From: Wenxinia saemankumensis
GTDB taxonomy: Bacteria; Pseudomonadota; Alphaproteobacteria; Rhodobacterales; Rhodobacteraceae
Assembly (NCBI RefSeq): GCF_900141735.1
Contig: NZ_FQYO01000004.1
Span: forward strand, 62,001 to 126,000
Direction of reading: 5' to 3'
DNA length: 64,000 nucleotides
Position 1 is the first letter of the stretch, and each line of letters begins with the position of its first letter. Under the pieces are notes generated by a model. That model made no database searches and was not told where the DNA came from. It saw only the letters and a list, made by a program, of their open reading frames with translations. Both the position numbers and the translations under genes were made by a program. Below are positions 11,134-20,367 of this stretch, piece after piece.

Positions 11134-11813
11134 TCGGCCGCGTCCCGCAAGCCGGGCTCGATCCGGCCGCCGCGCAGGCGGATCGTGCGGTCGCAGCGCG
11201 CGGCCAGCGACGGGGAATGCGTGACGAGGATCAGCGTCGCCCCCCGCTCCTGCAGGGCGAAGAGCTGGCGCACGACGACCTCGCCCGTCGCCTCGTCGAG
11301 ATTGCCGGTCGGCTCGTCGGCCAGCAGGATGCGCGGCCCCGGCGCGGCGGCGCGGGCCAGCGCCACGCGCTGCTGCTCCCCGCCAGAGAGCTGGGCGGGA
11401 TAGTGATCGGCCCGGTGCGCCAGGCCCACCGCGTCCAGTTCGCGCGCGGCGATGTCGAAGGCGTCGCGCCGCCCGGCAAGTTCCAGCGGGGTCGCCACGT
11501 TCTCGAGCGCGGTCATCGTGGGGATCAGGTGGAAGGACTGGAACACCACCCCCATATTGTCCCGGCGGAAGCGGGCCAGCGCATCCTCGCCCAGATCGGT
11601 GAGGTCCTGCCCCGCGGCGGCGATGCGCCCCGAACTGGGACGCTCCAGCCCGCCCATGAGCATGAGGAGCGACGACTTGCCCGACCCCGACGGACCGACC
11701 AGCCCGACGCTTTCCCCCGCCTCGACCGAGAGCGTGACATCGTGGAGGATGTCCACCGGCCCGGCATTGCCCGGCAGGGTCAGGGACAGGTCGACCAGGT
11801 CGAGAATCGGCAT
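11130..11813 (-). CDS. ABC transporter ATP-binding protein (YbbA/LolD-like)
   Basis: 227-residue ATPase of the LolD/MacB-type exporter class. It has Walker A GPSGSGKSS at residues 40-48, the Q-loop in GVVFQSFHL, the signature LSGGEQQRVALARA and Walker B ILLADEPTGNLD. The start at MPILDLVDLS is preferred because the motif spacing is normal from there; an in-frame ATG 20 codons upstream would add an arginine-rich tail. Its start codon shares the palindrome GCATGC with the divergent hydrolase start, so the two genes have no space between them. It drives the FtsX-like permease downstream. Confidence 0.9.
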   Translation of the reverse strand: MPILDLVDLSLTLPGNAGPVDILHDVTLSVEAGESVGLVGPSGSGKSSLLMLMGGLERPSSGRIAAAGQDLTDLGEDALARFRRDNMGVVFQSFHLIPTMTALENVATPLELAGRRDAFDIAARELDAVGLAHRADHYPAQLSGGEQQRVALARAAAPGPRILLADEPTGNLDEATGEVVVRQLFALQERGATLILVTHSPSLAARCDRTIRLRGGRIEPGLRDAAE

Positions 11814-12504
11814 GCGGCATGTCCTTCGGCGGATCGTCGGGGGTCGATATGGGGCGGGCCGGACGGGCCGCAACCTCGCCCTGGCGCTCGCCCTCGTCGC
11901 CGCGCCGGCGGCGGCGCAGGAGGCGGTGGTGACCGCCTTCGGCGACAGCCTGATACAGGGTTACGGGTTACCGCCGGATGAAGGGGTCACCGCGCAGCTG
12001 CAGGAATGGCTCGACGCCGCGGGCGCCGATGTCGCAGTCGTGAACGCCGGCGTCTCGGGCGACACCACGGCCGGCGGCCTCGCGCGGATCGACTGGACGC
12101 TGGCGGACCCGCCGGACGCGATCCTCGTCACGCTGGGCGGCAACGACATGCTGCGCGGCCTCGACCCCCAGGAGGCGCGCGCCAACCTCACCGGCATCCT
12201 CGACGCCGCGCGGGAGAGCGGGGCCGCCATCCTGCTGGCCGGCGTCGAGGCGCCGGGCAATTACGGCGCGGACTATGCCGCCGATTTCGACGCGATCTGG
12301 CCGGACCTGGCAGAGGATTACGACGCCGCCCTGCTGCCCGACTGGTTCGCGCCGCTCCGCGCCGAGGGGATGGAGGCCGGAATGGCCCGCTACATGCAGG
12401 CCGACGGCATCCACCCGAATGCCGAGGGGGTCGCCCTGATCGTCGAGGAGATCGGTCCGATGCTGCTGAAGCTGCTGGAGGAGGAGAGCGGGGCCGGCGA
12501 CTAG
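11812..12504 (+). CDS. tesA: TesA-like SGNH hydrolase (arylesterase / lysophospholipase / thioesterase I)
   Basis: Periplasmic GDSL/SGNH esterase, 230 residues. After a basic N-terminus, the segment NLALALALVAAPAAAQ is a signal peptide. The four SGNH blocks are present: GDSLIQGYG (Ser46), GVSGDTTAGG, LGGNDMLRG (Asn111) and DGIHPN (Asp198, His201). TesA proteins hydrolyse aryl esters, lysophospholipids and acyl thioesters. It is divergent from the YbbA/YbbP-like exporter, the same association as tesA-ybbA-ybbP in enterobacteria. The start at 11812 is the only in-frame start before the signal peptide. The stop shares CTAG with the convergent lipoprotein gene. Confidence 0.88.
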   Translation: MRHVLRRIVGGRYGAGRTGRNLALALALVAAPAAAQEAVVTAFGDSLIQGYGLPPDEGVTAQLQEWLDAAGADVAVVNAGVSGDTTAGGLARIDWTLADPPDAILVTLGGNDMLRGLDPQEARANLTGILDAARESGAAILLAGVEAPGNYGADYAADFDAIWPDLAEDYDAALLPDWFAPLRAEGMEAGMARYMQADGIHPNAEGVALIVEEIGPMLLKLLEEESGAGD

Positions 12505-13241
12505 AGCATGCCCCGCTCGAACCGTGCCAGCTCGTCGAAGGTGAATTGCGGCCGGACGGGGCCGTCATCCTCGGGCCGGTAGTTCGGATCCTGCGGCAGG
12601 CAGCCCCGGCCGCAGATCTGCCGGACCGTCATCGTGTCGCTGTCGACATACCACAGCCGCCCGCCGGGGGTGGAGATGTAGCCGTCCACGCCCAGCGCGC
12701 TGTCCGAGCGCATGTCCTGCGTCGTCGGGAATTCCGAGGCGTAGAGCGGCGAATAGGTCGAGTGGGTGTGGAACGAGGCGAGGGCCCGCATCCCCGACGG
12801 GATGACGGGCAGCGCGCATCCCGCCTCGACCCCCGCCGACAGGTCGGTCCGCATCAGACGGCCCGACGGGTCGAGCCCGATATAGCCGCAATATTCCCGG
12901 TTCTCGCGGAACGAGACGCGCTGCAGCTCGGTCAGGATGTCCCGCACATAGGCCAGTTCGGCGCCGGTGCCGGTCGCCTCCGCTGTGGCGGGCCGACCGG
13001 GGCGGGCGATGCTCGCCGCCGTGCGCTGCAGCCCGTTGAGGGGGAGGCCCACCAGCGGCCCCGCCGGAACGAGGCTGCCATGGCCCTGCGGCACCGATCG
13101 CCCTCCGACCGGCGCGTAAGTCACGGGACCGGGCTGCCGGGGGGCGCAGGCGCCGAGAAGGGCCAGCGCCAGCATCGCCGCCCCGATCGCGGCGCAGCCC
13201 CGATGGGATCGCGCGGATGCGCGCTCGACGTTCATCCGCAC
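12501..13241 (-). CDS. Lipoprotein with DUF4329-like (JAMM-like) domain
   Basis: 246-residue predicted outer-envelope lipoprotein. The lipobox is LLGAC (Cys32) after a short basic and hydrophobic stretch. The C-terminal half has the pattern ASFHTHSTYSPLYASE followed by TTQDMRSD, a His-x-His and Asp arrangement reminiscent of JAB/JAMM metal sites and of DUF4329 proteins, and GVDGYISTPGGRLWYVD. I know of no established function for this family; a peptidase-like role is only a suggestion. It converges with tesA, and its stop overlaps the tesA stop in the palindrome CTAG. It lies 10 bp downstream of the cold-shock gene on the same strand. Confidence 0.7.
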   Translation of the reverse strand: MRMNVERASARSHRGCAAIGAAMLALALLGACAPRQPGPVTYAPVGGRSVPQGHGSLVPAGPLVGLPLNGLQRTAASIARPGRPATAEATGTGAELAYVRDILTELQRVSFRENREYCGYIGLDPSGRLMRTDLSAGVEAGCALPVIPSGMRALASFHTHSTYSPLYASEFPTTQDMRSDSALGVDGYISTPGGRLWYVDSDTMTVRQICGRGCLPQDPNYRPEDDGPVRPQFTFDELARFERGML

Positions 13242-13251
13242 GAAGACCCCG

Positions 13252-13458
13252 TCAGGCGAGCGAGAGGTTGATCGCCGACTGGCGACCGTCGCGGCCCGAT
13301 TCGATGTCGAAGCTGACCTTCTGGTTGTCCTTCAGGCCGTTCAGGCCCGACCGCTCGACGGCGGAGATGTGGACGAACACGTCCTTGCTGCCGCCATCGG
13401 GGGCAATGAAGCCATACCCCTTGGTTGCGTTGAACCATTTCACGGTGCCGGTGGCCAT
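13252..13458 (-). CDS. cspA: CspA-family cold-shock protein
   Basis: 68-residue single cold-shock domain that binds single-stranded nucleic acid and melts RNA secondary structure. The RNP1 motif KGYGFIAP and RNP2 motif DVFVHISAV are both intact, and [16 protein letters not shown] is the usual N-terminus. The start at 13458 has GGAG about nine bases upstream; an in-frame start five codons further upstream is less likely. A convincing sigma-70 promoter at 13585-13613 implies a leader of about 115 to 120 nt, as expected for cold-shock mRNAs with a thermoresponsive 5' UTR. Which paralogue it is, and whether it is cold-induced, cannot be told from sequence. Confidence 0.93.
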   Translation of the reverse strand: MATGTVKWFNATKGYGFIAPDGGSKDVFVHISAVERSGLNGLKDNQKVSFDIESGRDGRQSAINLSLA

Positions 13459-13793
13459 CGTGAGACTCTCCAATTTGTCGTGTCCGCTCGCGGGATTGCA
13501 GCGGGGAGGCGATGGTCAGTGCTGATCGAGGGACTGCACGGGAGTGGAGCCGAGGGTCGATAGAGGTAACGTCACGCGCCCCTGATTATCGGTCGCAAGA
13601 CCCCTCCGATCAAGTATTCGTTTCGGCCTCGGCAGGCCTCCGCGACCCGCCGGTCCGCCCGGCGCGGCCCGGACCGGACGGGTCCGGCCGCCCTGCGGGG
13701 ACGCGCGATCACGGCAGGGCGAGGTCGCGGCTCGGCGGCGCGAAGGAGACCGGTCCCCACGATGCGGCGGGGGCAGGCATGAGAGGCTGGCGG
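13459..13793. other. Intergenic region: cold-shock leader and promoter, no gene
   Basis: 335 bp between cspA and a small membrane-protein gene on the same strand. The part next to cspA is the long 5' leader. The promoter lies at 13585-13613. The remainder is GC-rich with short inverted repeats (for example CCGGACCGGACGGGTCCGG around 13667) and no convincing coding sequence. Confidence 0.6.
13585..13613 (-). promoter_or_regulatory. Sigma-70 promoter of the cold-shock gene
   Basis: On the minus strand, TTGATC (13613-13608), a 17-bp spacer and GATAAT (13590-13585). It is close to consensus and places the transcription start about 120 nt upstream of the ATG at 13458. Confidence 0.65.
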
Positions 13794-13988
13794 TCAGGCG
13801 CCCTGCGGCCTCAACTCCTCGCGGGCCGGGCGGGGACCGAACGGCAGAAGCAGGAGGAGGGCCGCGGCCGGGCCGGACAGGGCCCAGATGGCGAGGGCCG
13901 CGAAGACCGGCATATCGAGGAAGAGCCAGCCGCCGATGGCGCCGACGAGACCGAGAAGGCCGCCGAGAAGCACGATAACCGGTCCCAT
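13794..13988 (-). CDS. Small two-helix membrane protein
   Basis: 64-residue protein of unknown function. It has two predicted membrane helices, VIVLLGGLLGLVGAIGGWLF and FAALAIWALSGPAAALLLLL, with a short turn between them and a basic C-terminal tail (RPAREELR). The ATG at 13988 is preceded by AGGAAGGGA, a strong ribosome-binding site, and the codon use is like that of its neighbours, which supports a real gene. It could be a small envelope or regulatory peptide; the sequence gives no further hint. It stands alone, with long intergenic DNA downstream. Confidence 0.6.
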   Translation of the reverse strand: MGPVIVLLGGLLGLVGAIGGWLFLDMPVFAALAIWALSGPAAALLLLLPFGPRPAREELRPQGA

Positions 13989-14094
13989 GATGCATCCCTT
14001 CCTCGAGGCGCCTCTCCAGAGAGACCGCGTTTTGGGGCCAGATTGGGGCATGGGAATGAAAACTTTCCGAACGGCGGGCCGCGACCCGGCGCGG

Positions 14095-15165
14095 TCAGCG
14101 CAATCTGTCCGGCCGCAGCGCCGCCTGCACCTCGGCGGGCAGGACGCTCGGCCGCCCCCCGACCAGGTCGGCCAGGAAAGTGGAGGCCGCCGCCGCCGAC
14201 TGGAATCCGTAGCCCCCCTGCCCCGCGCACCAGAGGAAGGACGGGTCGGCCGGATCGGGCCCGAGCACCAGCGTCCGGTCCGGGGCGAAGGTCCGCAGCC
14301 CCGCCCAGTTCGACAGCATCCGCCTCGTCTCGTAGGTGGTGTAGGCCTCGAACCGGGCCAGCCCCTCGGCCAGGACCATGTCGTCCGGATAGGCGTCGTG
14401 CGGCTCTGCAGGATCCTCCTCGGCGGGCGAGACGATGAGGGCGCCGGCATCGGGCTTCATGTACCAGTCCTCGCCCGGCCCCATCACCATCGGCCAGCCG
14501 GCGGGGTCCATCCCCTCCGGCGCCGGGACGCGGGCCATCGAGCGGCGGTGCGGCACGAGGCCGAGCGGCGCGATCCCGGCCATGGCCGCGATTCCGTCCG
14601 CCCAGGCGCCCGCCGCGTCGATCAGCAGGCGGGCCTCGACGGTCTCTCCCGCCTCGACCACCCAGCCGGTGCCTGTCCGGCGGATCGACGTGACCTCCGC
14701 CCCGGTGACGATGCGCCCCCCCGCCCCGCGGATCGCGCGGGCGAAGTCCTGCACCAGCCGGTCGGTGTCGATGTCCCACGCCTCCGGATCGTGGGCGGCC
14801 AGCGTCACCTCCGGGGCGAGGAGCGGAAAGAGGGCCCGCGCCTCGCCCGGGCCGAGCGGGGCCAGCCGCATCGCGGCCATGTCGGCGTCGAAGGCGGCGC
14901 GGTCCGCCTCCTTGCCGATCACCATGATCCCGCGGGGGGACAGCACGCCGCCCCCTTCGTGGCGCAGGTGGTCGTAGCTCGCCTCGTTCAGCGCGATCGT
15001 CGCCGGCCGGCCGTAATTGCGCTCGTAGAGCGCGGCGGAGCGGCCGGAGGCGTGGTAGGCCAGCGCCCCTTCCCGCTCGAGCACGGTGACCGATCCGAGC
15101 GCGCTGAGCCGCGCGCCGGCGCTGATCCCCGCGATCCCGCCCCCGATGACGAGGAAGTCGCTCAC
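14095..15165 (-). CDS. FAD-dependent oxidoreductase (DAO family)
   Basis: 356-residue flavoprotein of the D-amino-acid oxidase/dehydrogenase family. The N-terminal Rossmann motif is FLVIGGGIAGISAGARL, followed by the acidic VLERE that contacts ribose. Substrate-domain segments include ASGRSAALYERNYG and, near the end, LWCAGQGGYGFQSAAA, the second flavin-contacting region. Relatives act on glycine, sarcosine, D-amino acids or 2-hydroxyacids; the substrate cannot be chosen here. The GTG start overlaps the stop of the aldo/keto reductase gene by four bases, so the two are one transcript and may act on the same metabolite. Confidence 0.85.
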   Translation of the reverse strand: MSDFLVIGGGIAGISAGARLSALGSVTVLEREGALAYHASGRSAALYERNYGRPATIALNEASYDHLRHEGGGVLSPRGIMVIGKEADRAAFDADMAAMRLAPLGPGEARALFPLLAPEVTLAAHDPEAWDIDTDRLVQDFARAIRGAGGRIVTGAEVTSIRRTGTGWVVEAGETVEARLLIDAAGAWADGIAAMAGIAPLGLVPHRRSMARVPAPEGMDPAGWPMVMGPGEDWYMKPDAGALIVSPAEEDPAEPHDAYPDDMVLAEGLARFEAYTTYETRRMLSNWAGLRTFAPDRTLVLGPDPADPSFLWCAGQGGYGFQSAAAASTFLADLVGGRPSVLPAEVQAALRPDRLR

Positions 15166-16100
15166 TGCTCCTCCAGCCGGTCCGTCGCCGGGGGCGGCGT
15201 GGGGGTCAGCGCCGACAGCCGCGCCCGCAGCTCGCCCGGCATCTCGTAGCCCATTGCGGCGAGCGAGGGTTCGAGCTGCTCGACCGACCGGGCGGAGACG
15301 ATGGGCATCGGCCCCGCCGCGTGGGCGGCGACCCAGGCCACGGCGAGCGTGGCGGGATGCACTCCCTCGGCCGCGGCGATGTCGCCGAGCTCCTCCGCGG
15401 CCCGCAGCATCCAGTCCGGCGCGTATCGGCGGGCATACATCTCGTTGGTCTCCAGGCGGCCCCCGCCGCCCCCGCCCTGCCTGCGCGAATACTTGCCCGT
15501 CAGGAGACCGCCGCCCAGCGGCGAATAGGGCAGGACCGCGATGCCCTGATCGGCGGCCATTGGCAACAGCTCCACCTCGGCCTGGCGCTTCACCAGGTTG
15601 TACATCGGTTGCACCGCGTCGATCCGGGTGCCGAGCCCGGCGCAGACCGCCTGCGCCTTCATCACCTGCCAGGCGGCGTAGTTCGACACCCCGATATGGC
15701 GGAAGGCGCCGGCCTGCTGAAGTTCGGCCATCGTCTCGAAGCTCTCCTCGAGCGGGGTCGCGGGGTCGAACCGGTGCAGGTAGAGCAGGTCGACGCTCTC
15801 CATTCCGAGCTGGCGCCGGCAGCGATCCCACTGGGCCAGGATGTTGGCGCGCGAGGCCCCGTCGAAGGCGACCTTCGTCGCGATGTAGAGATCCGCGCGG
15901 TCGTCGCGCGCGAAACGGCCGAGCCACTCTTCGGAGCGCCCCTCGGCATAGCCGACGGCACAGTCGAAATGGGTGATCCCGGCGGCGCGGCACCGCTCGT
16001 AGAGGGCCCGCGACGCGTCCTCGTCGGCGGTGTCGCCCCATTGCATGGTGCCGAAGGCGAAGCGGGAGACGGGCCGGCCGTCCTGAAGCGTAAGTGTCAT
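15162..16100 (-). CDS. Aldo/keto reductase
   Basis: 312-residue NADPH-dependent oxidoreductase with a TIM barrel. The catalytic set is visible: Asp and Tyr in FDCAVGYAEGRSE, Lys in IATKV and His in LLYLHRFD. SNYAAWQ and PYSPLGGGLLTGKYS are typical of the AKR11/AKR13-like bacterial group. A glycine run (RRQGGGGGGRL) sits in the loop after GKYS, where the family is variable. The start MTLTLQDG at 16100 gives a normal N-terminus, although the ribosome-binding site is weak. It is coupled by a GTGA overlap to the FAD oxidoreductase downstream. The substrate is unknown. Confidence 0.88.
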   Translation of the reverse strand: MTLTLQDGRPVSRFAFGTMQWGDTADEDASRALYERCRAAGITHFDCAVGYAEGRSEEWLGRFARDDRADLYIATKVAFDGASRANILAQWDRCRRQLGMESVDLLYLHRFDPATPLEESFETMAELQQAGAFRHIGVSNYAAWQVMKAQAVCAGLGTRIDAVQPMYNLVKRQAEVELLPMAADQGIAVLPYSPLGGGLLTGKYSRRQGGGGGGRLETNEMYARRYAPDWMLRAAEELGDIAAAEGVHPATLAVAWVAAHAAGPMPIVSARSVEQLEPSLAAMGYEMPGELRARLSALTPTPPPATDRLEEQ

Positions 16101-16425
16101 GGCGCGCAGAGTGTCACGGACCCGCGTCCGGGTCGAGGCGGCGATCGCGGCCGCCGCCGGCGGGGGCAGGGGGGCTCTGCCCCCCTGGCCCCCCGCGGTA
16201 TTTGCGCCCCTGCGAAGGAGAGGCGCGCGGGGCGCCGACGATCGGGCGGCGGCCGGCCAAAGGGCGGGAAGGGTCGCTCCCTCGCCGGTCCGCGGGTCAG
16301 GGCGCGATGGCGGGCGCGGCGGCCCCCGGCGCTGGACGGGGGGCCGGCGGGGCGCCGTCGAGGGGGGAGCGCGGGTCCGAAGGGCGCGTCGCGGCCGCCC
16401 CCCGGCGCCGTCCACCGGGCCAGCG
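16101..16425. other. Intergenic region with a degenerate copy of the interspersed repeat
   Basis: 325 bp between gltX and the aldo/keto reductase gene. It contains a perfect hairpin AGGGGGGC-TCT-GCCCCCCT at 16168-16186, followed by CGCGGTATTTGCGCCCC and TGCGAAGG. This resembles the inverted repeat core (CGGAGTATTTGGGGC...AAGG) but has diverged. No gene is evident; the rest is GC-rich with open frames on both strands and no recognisable protein. Confidence 0.5.
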
Positions 16426-17751
16426 CTAGTCCGCGAGGCCGGGCCGGACCTGCATCAGTTCGAGCACGCCCGCCATCTCGGGGCCGTGGTCGCGGCCCGT
16501 GACCGCGCGACGTAGCGGCTGGAACAACCCCCTGCCCTTGCGCCCTGAGGCCGCCTTGACCCGGGACGTCCATTCGCCCCAGGTCTCCGGCCCGTAGGGC
16601 GGCGCGCCGAGATCGGCGAGCGCGGCGGCGACGAAATCGGCATCCTCCGGCTCTGCCCGGCCGGCCCGGCCGGTGGAGAGGATGGCCCACCATTGCGCCA
16701 TGTCGCCGGGCCCGTCGATGTTCTCGCGCACCACCTCCCAGAACCGGGGGGCGATCGCGTCGGGCACGCCCGCGGCGCGGATCTCGTCCTCCATGTCCTC
16801 GTAGGGCCGCCCGGCCCGGATGCGGGCGGAAAGGGGCCGGAGATCGGCGGGGTCGAACTTCGTCGGCGCGGAGCCGAAGGTGGAGAGGTCGAAGCCCGCC
16901 ACCACCTCCTCGACGGCGCCGCGCAGTTCCACCGGCTGCGACGAGCCGAGCCGCGCCATCAGCGACAGGATCGCCATCGGCTCGATCCCCTCCGCCCGCA
17001 GGTCGCGCAGGCTGAGCGCGCCCAGCCGCTTCGACAGCGCCTCGCCCTGCGGTCCGGTCAGGAGCGAATGGTGGGCGAAGCGCGGAACGGTGCCGCCCAG
17101 CGCCTCGATGATCTGGATCTGCGTCGCGGTGTTGGTCACGTGGTCCGAGCCGCGGACGATGTCGGTGATCCCCATCTCGACGTCGTCGACCACGCTGGCG
17201 AAGGTATAGAGGACCTGTCCGCTCTCCTTGATCAGGACGGGATCGGAGACCGAGGCCGCGTCGATCGACAGGTCGCCGAGGATCCCGTCGGTCCATTCGA
17301 TGCGCTCCCGGTCCAGCCTGAAGCGCCAGTGCGAGCCGCGCTCGGCCCGCAGGCGGTCCTTCTCCTCCTCCGGGAGGGCGAGCGCCGCGCGGTCGTAGAC
17401 CGGCGGGCGGCCCATGTTCAGCTGCTTCTTGCGCTTGAGGTCCAGCTCGCCCGGCGTCTCGAAGCATTCGTAGAGCCGGCCCATCGCGATCAGCCGGTCC
17501 CGCGCCTGTGCGTAGCGGTCCAGCCGCGCCGACTGCCGCTCCACCCGGTCCCAGCTCAGGCCGAGCCAGGTCAGGTCCTCCTTCACGCCCTCGACATATT
17601 CCTCCTTCGAGCGTTCGGCATCGGTGTCGTCGATGCGCAGCACGAAGGTGCCGCCCTGCCGGCGGGCGATGGCATAGTTGAACAGCGCGGCGCGCAGGTT
17701 GCCGATGTGCAGCCAGCCGGTCGGCGACGGGGCGAAGCGGGTGGTGGTCAT
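16426..17751 (-). CDS. gltX: Glutamyl-tRNA synthetase
   Basis: Charges tRNA-Glu (and, in organisms without GlnRS, possibly tRNA-Gln for later transamidation). The 441-residue product begins MTTTRFAPSPTG. The class I HIGH motif appears as HIGN at residues 15-18 and the KMSKS motif as ALSKRLG. It has the catalytic-domain segment VLRIDDTDAERSKEEYVEGV and a C-terminal anticodon-binding helical domain. Alphaproteobacteria often have two GluRS genes, and this length fits either. The start at 17751 is chosen because the family N-terminus begins there; upstream in-frame sequence is low-complexity. It is divergent from a minizincin gene. Confidence 0.93.
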   Translation of the reverse strand: MTTTRFAPSPTGWLHIGNLRAALFNYAIARRQGGTFVLRIDDTDAERSKEEYVEGVKEDLTWLGLSWDRVERQSARLDRYAQARDRLIAMGRLYECFETPGELDLKRKKQLNMGRPPVYDRAALALPEEEKDRLRAERGSHWRFRLDRERIEWTDGILGDLSIDAASVSDPVLIKESGQVLYTFASVVDDVEMGITDIVRGSDHVTNTATQIQIIEALGGTVPRFAHHSLLTGPQGEALSKRLGALSLRDLRAEGIEPMAILSLMARLGSSQPVELRGAVEEVVAGFDLSTFGSAPTKFDPADLRPLSARIRAGRPYEDMEDEIRAAGVPDAIAPRFWEVVRENIDGPGDMAQWWAILSTGRAGRAEPEDADFVAAALADLGAPPYGPETWGEWTSRVKAASGRKGRGLFQPLRRAVTGRDHGPEMAGVLELMQVRPGLAD

Positions 17752-17818
17752 GGGCAGGGCCTCCTGTCGGACGGCAGCGGCTCTTCCACAGCCGCCCCGC
17801 ATTGTCCATATGGGCGGG

Positions 17819-18235
17819 ATGGACGCCACCACCATCCCCGCCGCGAACCTCGTCGCCCCGACCCTCGACGAGATCGAGGAACTTGCCCGCGCCGTGCAGG
17901 CCCGCCTGCCCCGCGCCTTCCGCGCCCGCGCGATGGAGGTGGCGATCCGCGTCGCCGACTTCGCCGACGAGGAGATGCTGGCCGACACGGAGAGCGAGGC
18001 CTTCGAGCTGACGGGCCTCTACGAGGGCGTGCCGCTGACGCAGAAATCCGTCTTCGACCAGCCGGCCGGCCCCGACACCGTGTGGCTCTTCCGCCGGCCG
18101 ATCCTCGACGAATGGGCCGAACGCGGGGACGTCACGGTCGAGGAACTGGTGGCGCATGTGACGATCCACGAGCTCGCCCACCATTTCGGCTGGTCCGACG
18201 ACGACATCGCCGCCATCGACGAATGGTGGACCTGA
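17819..18235 (+). CDS. Minizincin-type metallopeptidase-like protein
   Basis: 138-residue protein of the short zincin family (formerly DUF1025), carrying the HExxH zinc motif as HELAHHFG at residues 117-124. Asp-rich residues after it (WSDDDIAAIDEWW) probably supply the third metal ligand. Members are small cytoplasmic proteins of unproven peptidase activity. The start is uncertain: an ATG three codons upstream (17810) is equally possible, and only a weak ribosome-binding site precedes either. It is transcribed divergently from gltX with only about 60 bp between them, and a repeat element follows its stop. Confidence 0.8.
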   Translation: MDATTIPAANLVAPTLDEIEELARAVQARLPRAFRARAMEVAIRVADFADEEMLADTESEAFELTGLYEGVPLTQKSVFDQPAGPDTVWLFRRPILDEWAERGDVTVEELVAHVTIHELAHHFGWSDDDIAAIDEWWT

Positions 18236-18320
18236 CGGGGCGACGCGCCTCTCGCCCGCCGCCCTCGCGGCACATCGCATCCCGGCGCGGCGCGGCGCGG
18301 GGTGCGCACGCCCCCGCCCC

Positions 18321-18386
18321 CTTATCTTGCCCGAAATACTCCGGGGGAGTCGCCGTCAGGCGACGGGGGCAGCGCCCCCTGCCCCC
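18321..18386 (+). repeat. Interspersed repeat, copy C
   Basis: Core CTTATCTTGCCC plus GAAATACTCC at 18321-18342. It is followed by hairpin GTCGCC-GTCA-GGCGAC (18349-18364) and hairpin GGGGGC-AGC-GCCCCC (18365-18379). It lies between two convergent genes and ends against the stop codon of the GST gene. The hairpins are well placed to act as a shared terminator or 3' end stabiliser. Confidence 0.78.
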
Positions 18387-18992
18387 TCAGCCGGCCGGCA
18401 CCGTCGCTGCCATCGAGGGGCGTTCCGCGAACCGCGCCGACCATTCGGTCAGGACCGGCCGTCCCTCGCGCCAGCCGCGATTTCCGTGCCGCAGGTCGAG
18501 ATAGCCGAGCGCGCAGCCGAGCGCGACCTGGCCCATGTCCAGCGGGCCGGAGAGGTGGCTGATCCAGCGATCCTCCACCGCGTCCAGCGTGCGGGCGACC
18601 TTGGTCCACTGCGCGTCGGCCCAGGCGGCGTCGGGCGCGGCGTGGAACTTGGCCGCGTAGACCATGCCCAGAGCGGCCTCCATGATCGCGTCGGACATCG
18701 ATTCCAGGGTCAGCACCTCCCAGAGGCGGGACGCGGGATAGAGGCCGAGCGACCAGCGATCGTCGAGATAGCGGGTGATGACGCGGCTGTCGTGCAGGGT
18801 CGGCCCCTCCTCGCGGATCAGGGCGGGGATCTTGCCCAGAGGATTGGCCGCCAGCACGGCGGGCGCCGAGTCGAGCGGCGTGGTCGGGGTCACGTTCTCC
18901 TCGACCTCCGCCCAGCGGTCCGCTTCCTGGATCAGGACGCGCACCTTGCGGACGAAGGGCGACGCCTTCGAGGACATGAGGATCATCGGCAT
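18387..18992 (-). CDS. Glutathione S-transferase family protein
   Basis: 201-residue cytoplasmic GST-like protein. The N-terminal thioredoxin-like domain starts MPMILMSSKASPFVRKVRVL, where the serine after the first strand and the SPFVRKVR segment match the YibF-like group. NPLGKIPALI and the gamma-glutamyl-binding HDSRVITRYLDD follow. The all-helical C-terminal domain covers about residues 85-200. Members conjugate glutathione or reduce mixed disulfides, but the substrate is unknown here. Its 5' region carries the terminator of the upstream methyltransferase gene, so it is probably transcribed from its own promoter. Confidence 0.88.
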   Translation of the reverse strand: MPMILMSSKASPFVRKVRVLIQEADRWAEVEENVTPTTPLDSAPAVLAANPLGKIPALIREEGPTLHDSRVITRYLDDRWSLGLYPASRLWEVLTLESMSDAIMEAALGMVYAAKFHAAPDAAWADAQWTKVARTLDAVEDRWISHLSGPLDMGQVALGCALGYLDLRHGNRGWREGRPVLTEWSARFAERPSMAATVPAG

Positions 18993-19047
18993 CGGCGGGG
19001 CTCTCCTGAGGGATCGGTCGGGCCTTGATAGGCCCGCCCCGCGGACG

Positions 19048-19087
19048 AAAAAAGCCCTGCCGGGCCCTTGAGGGGGCCGGGCAGGGC
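19048..19087 (-). terminator. Rho-independent terminator of ccrM
   Basis: On the minus strand GCCCTGCC, then a mismatch and five further pairs, pairs with GGCAGGGC around a short loop and is followed directly by TTTTTT. It lies about 65 bp downstream of the ccrM stop and is the clearest intrinsic terminator on the minus strand of this window. Confidence 0.85.
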
Positions 19088-19153
19088 AAGGTGGGGCTGC
19101 AGCGGCGGAAGGTGCCGCAGCCCGGCGGTAGACCGTGAAACGGGTGGGGGGCC

Positions 19154-20350
<1,197 letters not shown>

Positions 20351-20367
20351 TCAAAAGTTATATCTAA

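Noticed and set aside
9148-11403. 751-codon plus-strand frame opposite the FtsX-like permease
   Set aside because: It is the antisense of a clear permease gene, with low-complexity charged sequence and no family resemblance.
15460-15490. Possible repeat copy in the aldo/keto reductase gene, because GCAAGTATTCGC resembles the repeat core
   Set aside because: The bases encode the family motif LTGKYS and match too little of the core; the glycine run that follows is in a naturally variable loop.
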